Assembly: GCF_014697125.1 (NCBI RefSeq)
Contig: NZ_JACJRG010000040.1
Location: 1-55,306 of the forward strand
DNA length: 55,306 bases
Source: Anabaena minutissima FACHB-250
GTDB lineage: Bacteria > Cyanobacteriota > Cyanobacteriia > Cyanobacteriales > Nostocaceae
Reading direction: 5' to 3'
Shown here: piece by piece, positions 55,175 through 55,306 of the stretch
Position numbering within the stretch: the stretch's first letter is position 1
Layout: every line of letters begins with the position of its first letter
Position numbers and translations under genes: made by a program
Notes under the pieces: generated by a model
The model's database searches: none
The model's input: the letters and a program-made list of their open reading frames with translations, nothing else
Told to the model about the DNA's origin: nothing

Positions 55175-55222
55175 CCATTGTCTGCTGGACTGCCGGGCAG
55201 ACACTACCGGACAATCACGAGT
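55175..55222. repeat. Inverted and direct TGTCTGC/GGACA repeats
   Basis: ATTGTC near 55177 and GACAAT near 55211 are outer arms around TGTCTGC...GCAGACA, an inner palindrome. The same TGTCTGCC and TGTCGGA words recur about every 12-20 bases between 55049 and 55145, inside the N-terminal codons of the decayed HTH gene. It may be a protein-binding array for that gene's product. Confidence 0.45.
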
Positions 55223-55306
55223 TATCCCTGTGAAGTTTTACCAGACTTTTTGGGAGTTATTACCGTGAAATAGACAATTAATAGATACTTATAGAGTCAA
55301 ACAATG

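Noticed and set aside
1..55306. tRNA, rRNA or tmRNA genes
   Set aside because: I looked in the intergenic stretches for T-arm-like GGTTCRAATCC patterns and found none that fold convincingly.

Overview
The window is 55 kb of chromosome-like DNA from a filamentous, heterocyst-forming type cyanobacterium (Nostoc/Anabaena group). This is inferred from the very frequent HIP1 octamer GCGATCGC, the chlorophyll gene chlD, the XisH/XisI pair, DUF1822, DUF4079 and Uma2 proteins, many small interspersed inverted-repeat elements, and heptanucleotide tandem repeats. The species is not determined.

Layout. 1-9.5 kb: the end of glyQ, a DUF4079 membrane protein, a ComEC-like competence protein whose nuclease site is eroded, small cyanobacterial proteins, an unidentified 293-aa protein, and a large PlsY-like/PEP-synthase-like fusion. 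9.4-12.5 kb: a 38-aa membrane protein, a ribbon-helix-helix/MazF toxin-antitoxin pair, an SGNH hydrolase-like protein and a PfkB sugar kinase. 12.6-17.2 kb (minus strand): a universal stress protein and a three-gene NrtABD-type ABC importer, each preceded by a c-di-AMP (ydaO-yuaA) riboswitch. 17.4-21.7 kb: an orphan 23-bp hairpin, a histidine kinase, XisH/XisI, RNase III, and two further nuclease-fold proteins. 21.8-30.6 kb: chlD, a flavin-dependent oxidoreductase, a tiny lipoprotein, a glycogen-debranching-type glucosidase and a P-type cation ATPase. 30.7-36.7 kb: a PhnD-like binding protein coupled to a membrane histidine kinase, then a second, PAS/GAF kinase with a related catalytic core. 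37.3-46.2 kb: a NurA-domain protein next to a 30-unit heptamer array, a HAD hydrolase, a lone ABC-3 metal permease, an operon with a solute-binding/vWA lipoprotein, a LuxR-type regulator and a DUF2207 protein.

46.6-51.2 kb holds the most striking unit. It is a minus-strand operon of an ECF-like sigma factor, a DUF1822 protein, and a 900-aa protein that joins a cytoplasmic CHAT (caspase-like) protease, one membrane helix and a periplasmic amino-acid-type ligand-binding domain. It reads as a candidate ligand-gated protease signalling system.

51.3-55.3 kb is a graveyard of mobile and broken genes: a frameshifted IS630-type element with TA target duplication, a gene remnant, ISAs1 and IS110 remnants, a sugar-ABC ATPase fused to a permease across a HIP1-containing deletion joint, and an HTH gene carrying two frameshifts and a nonsense codon.
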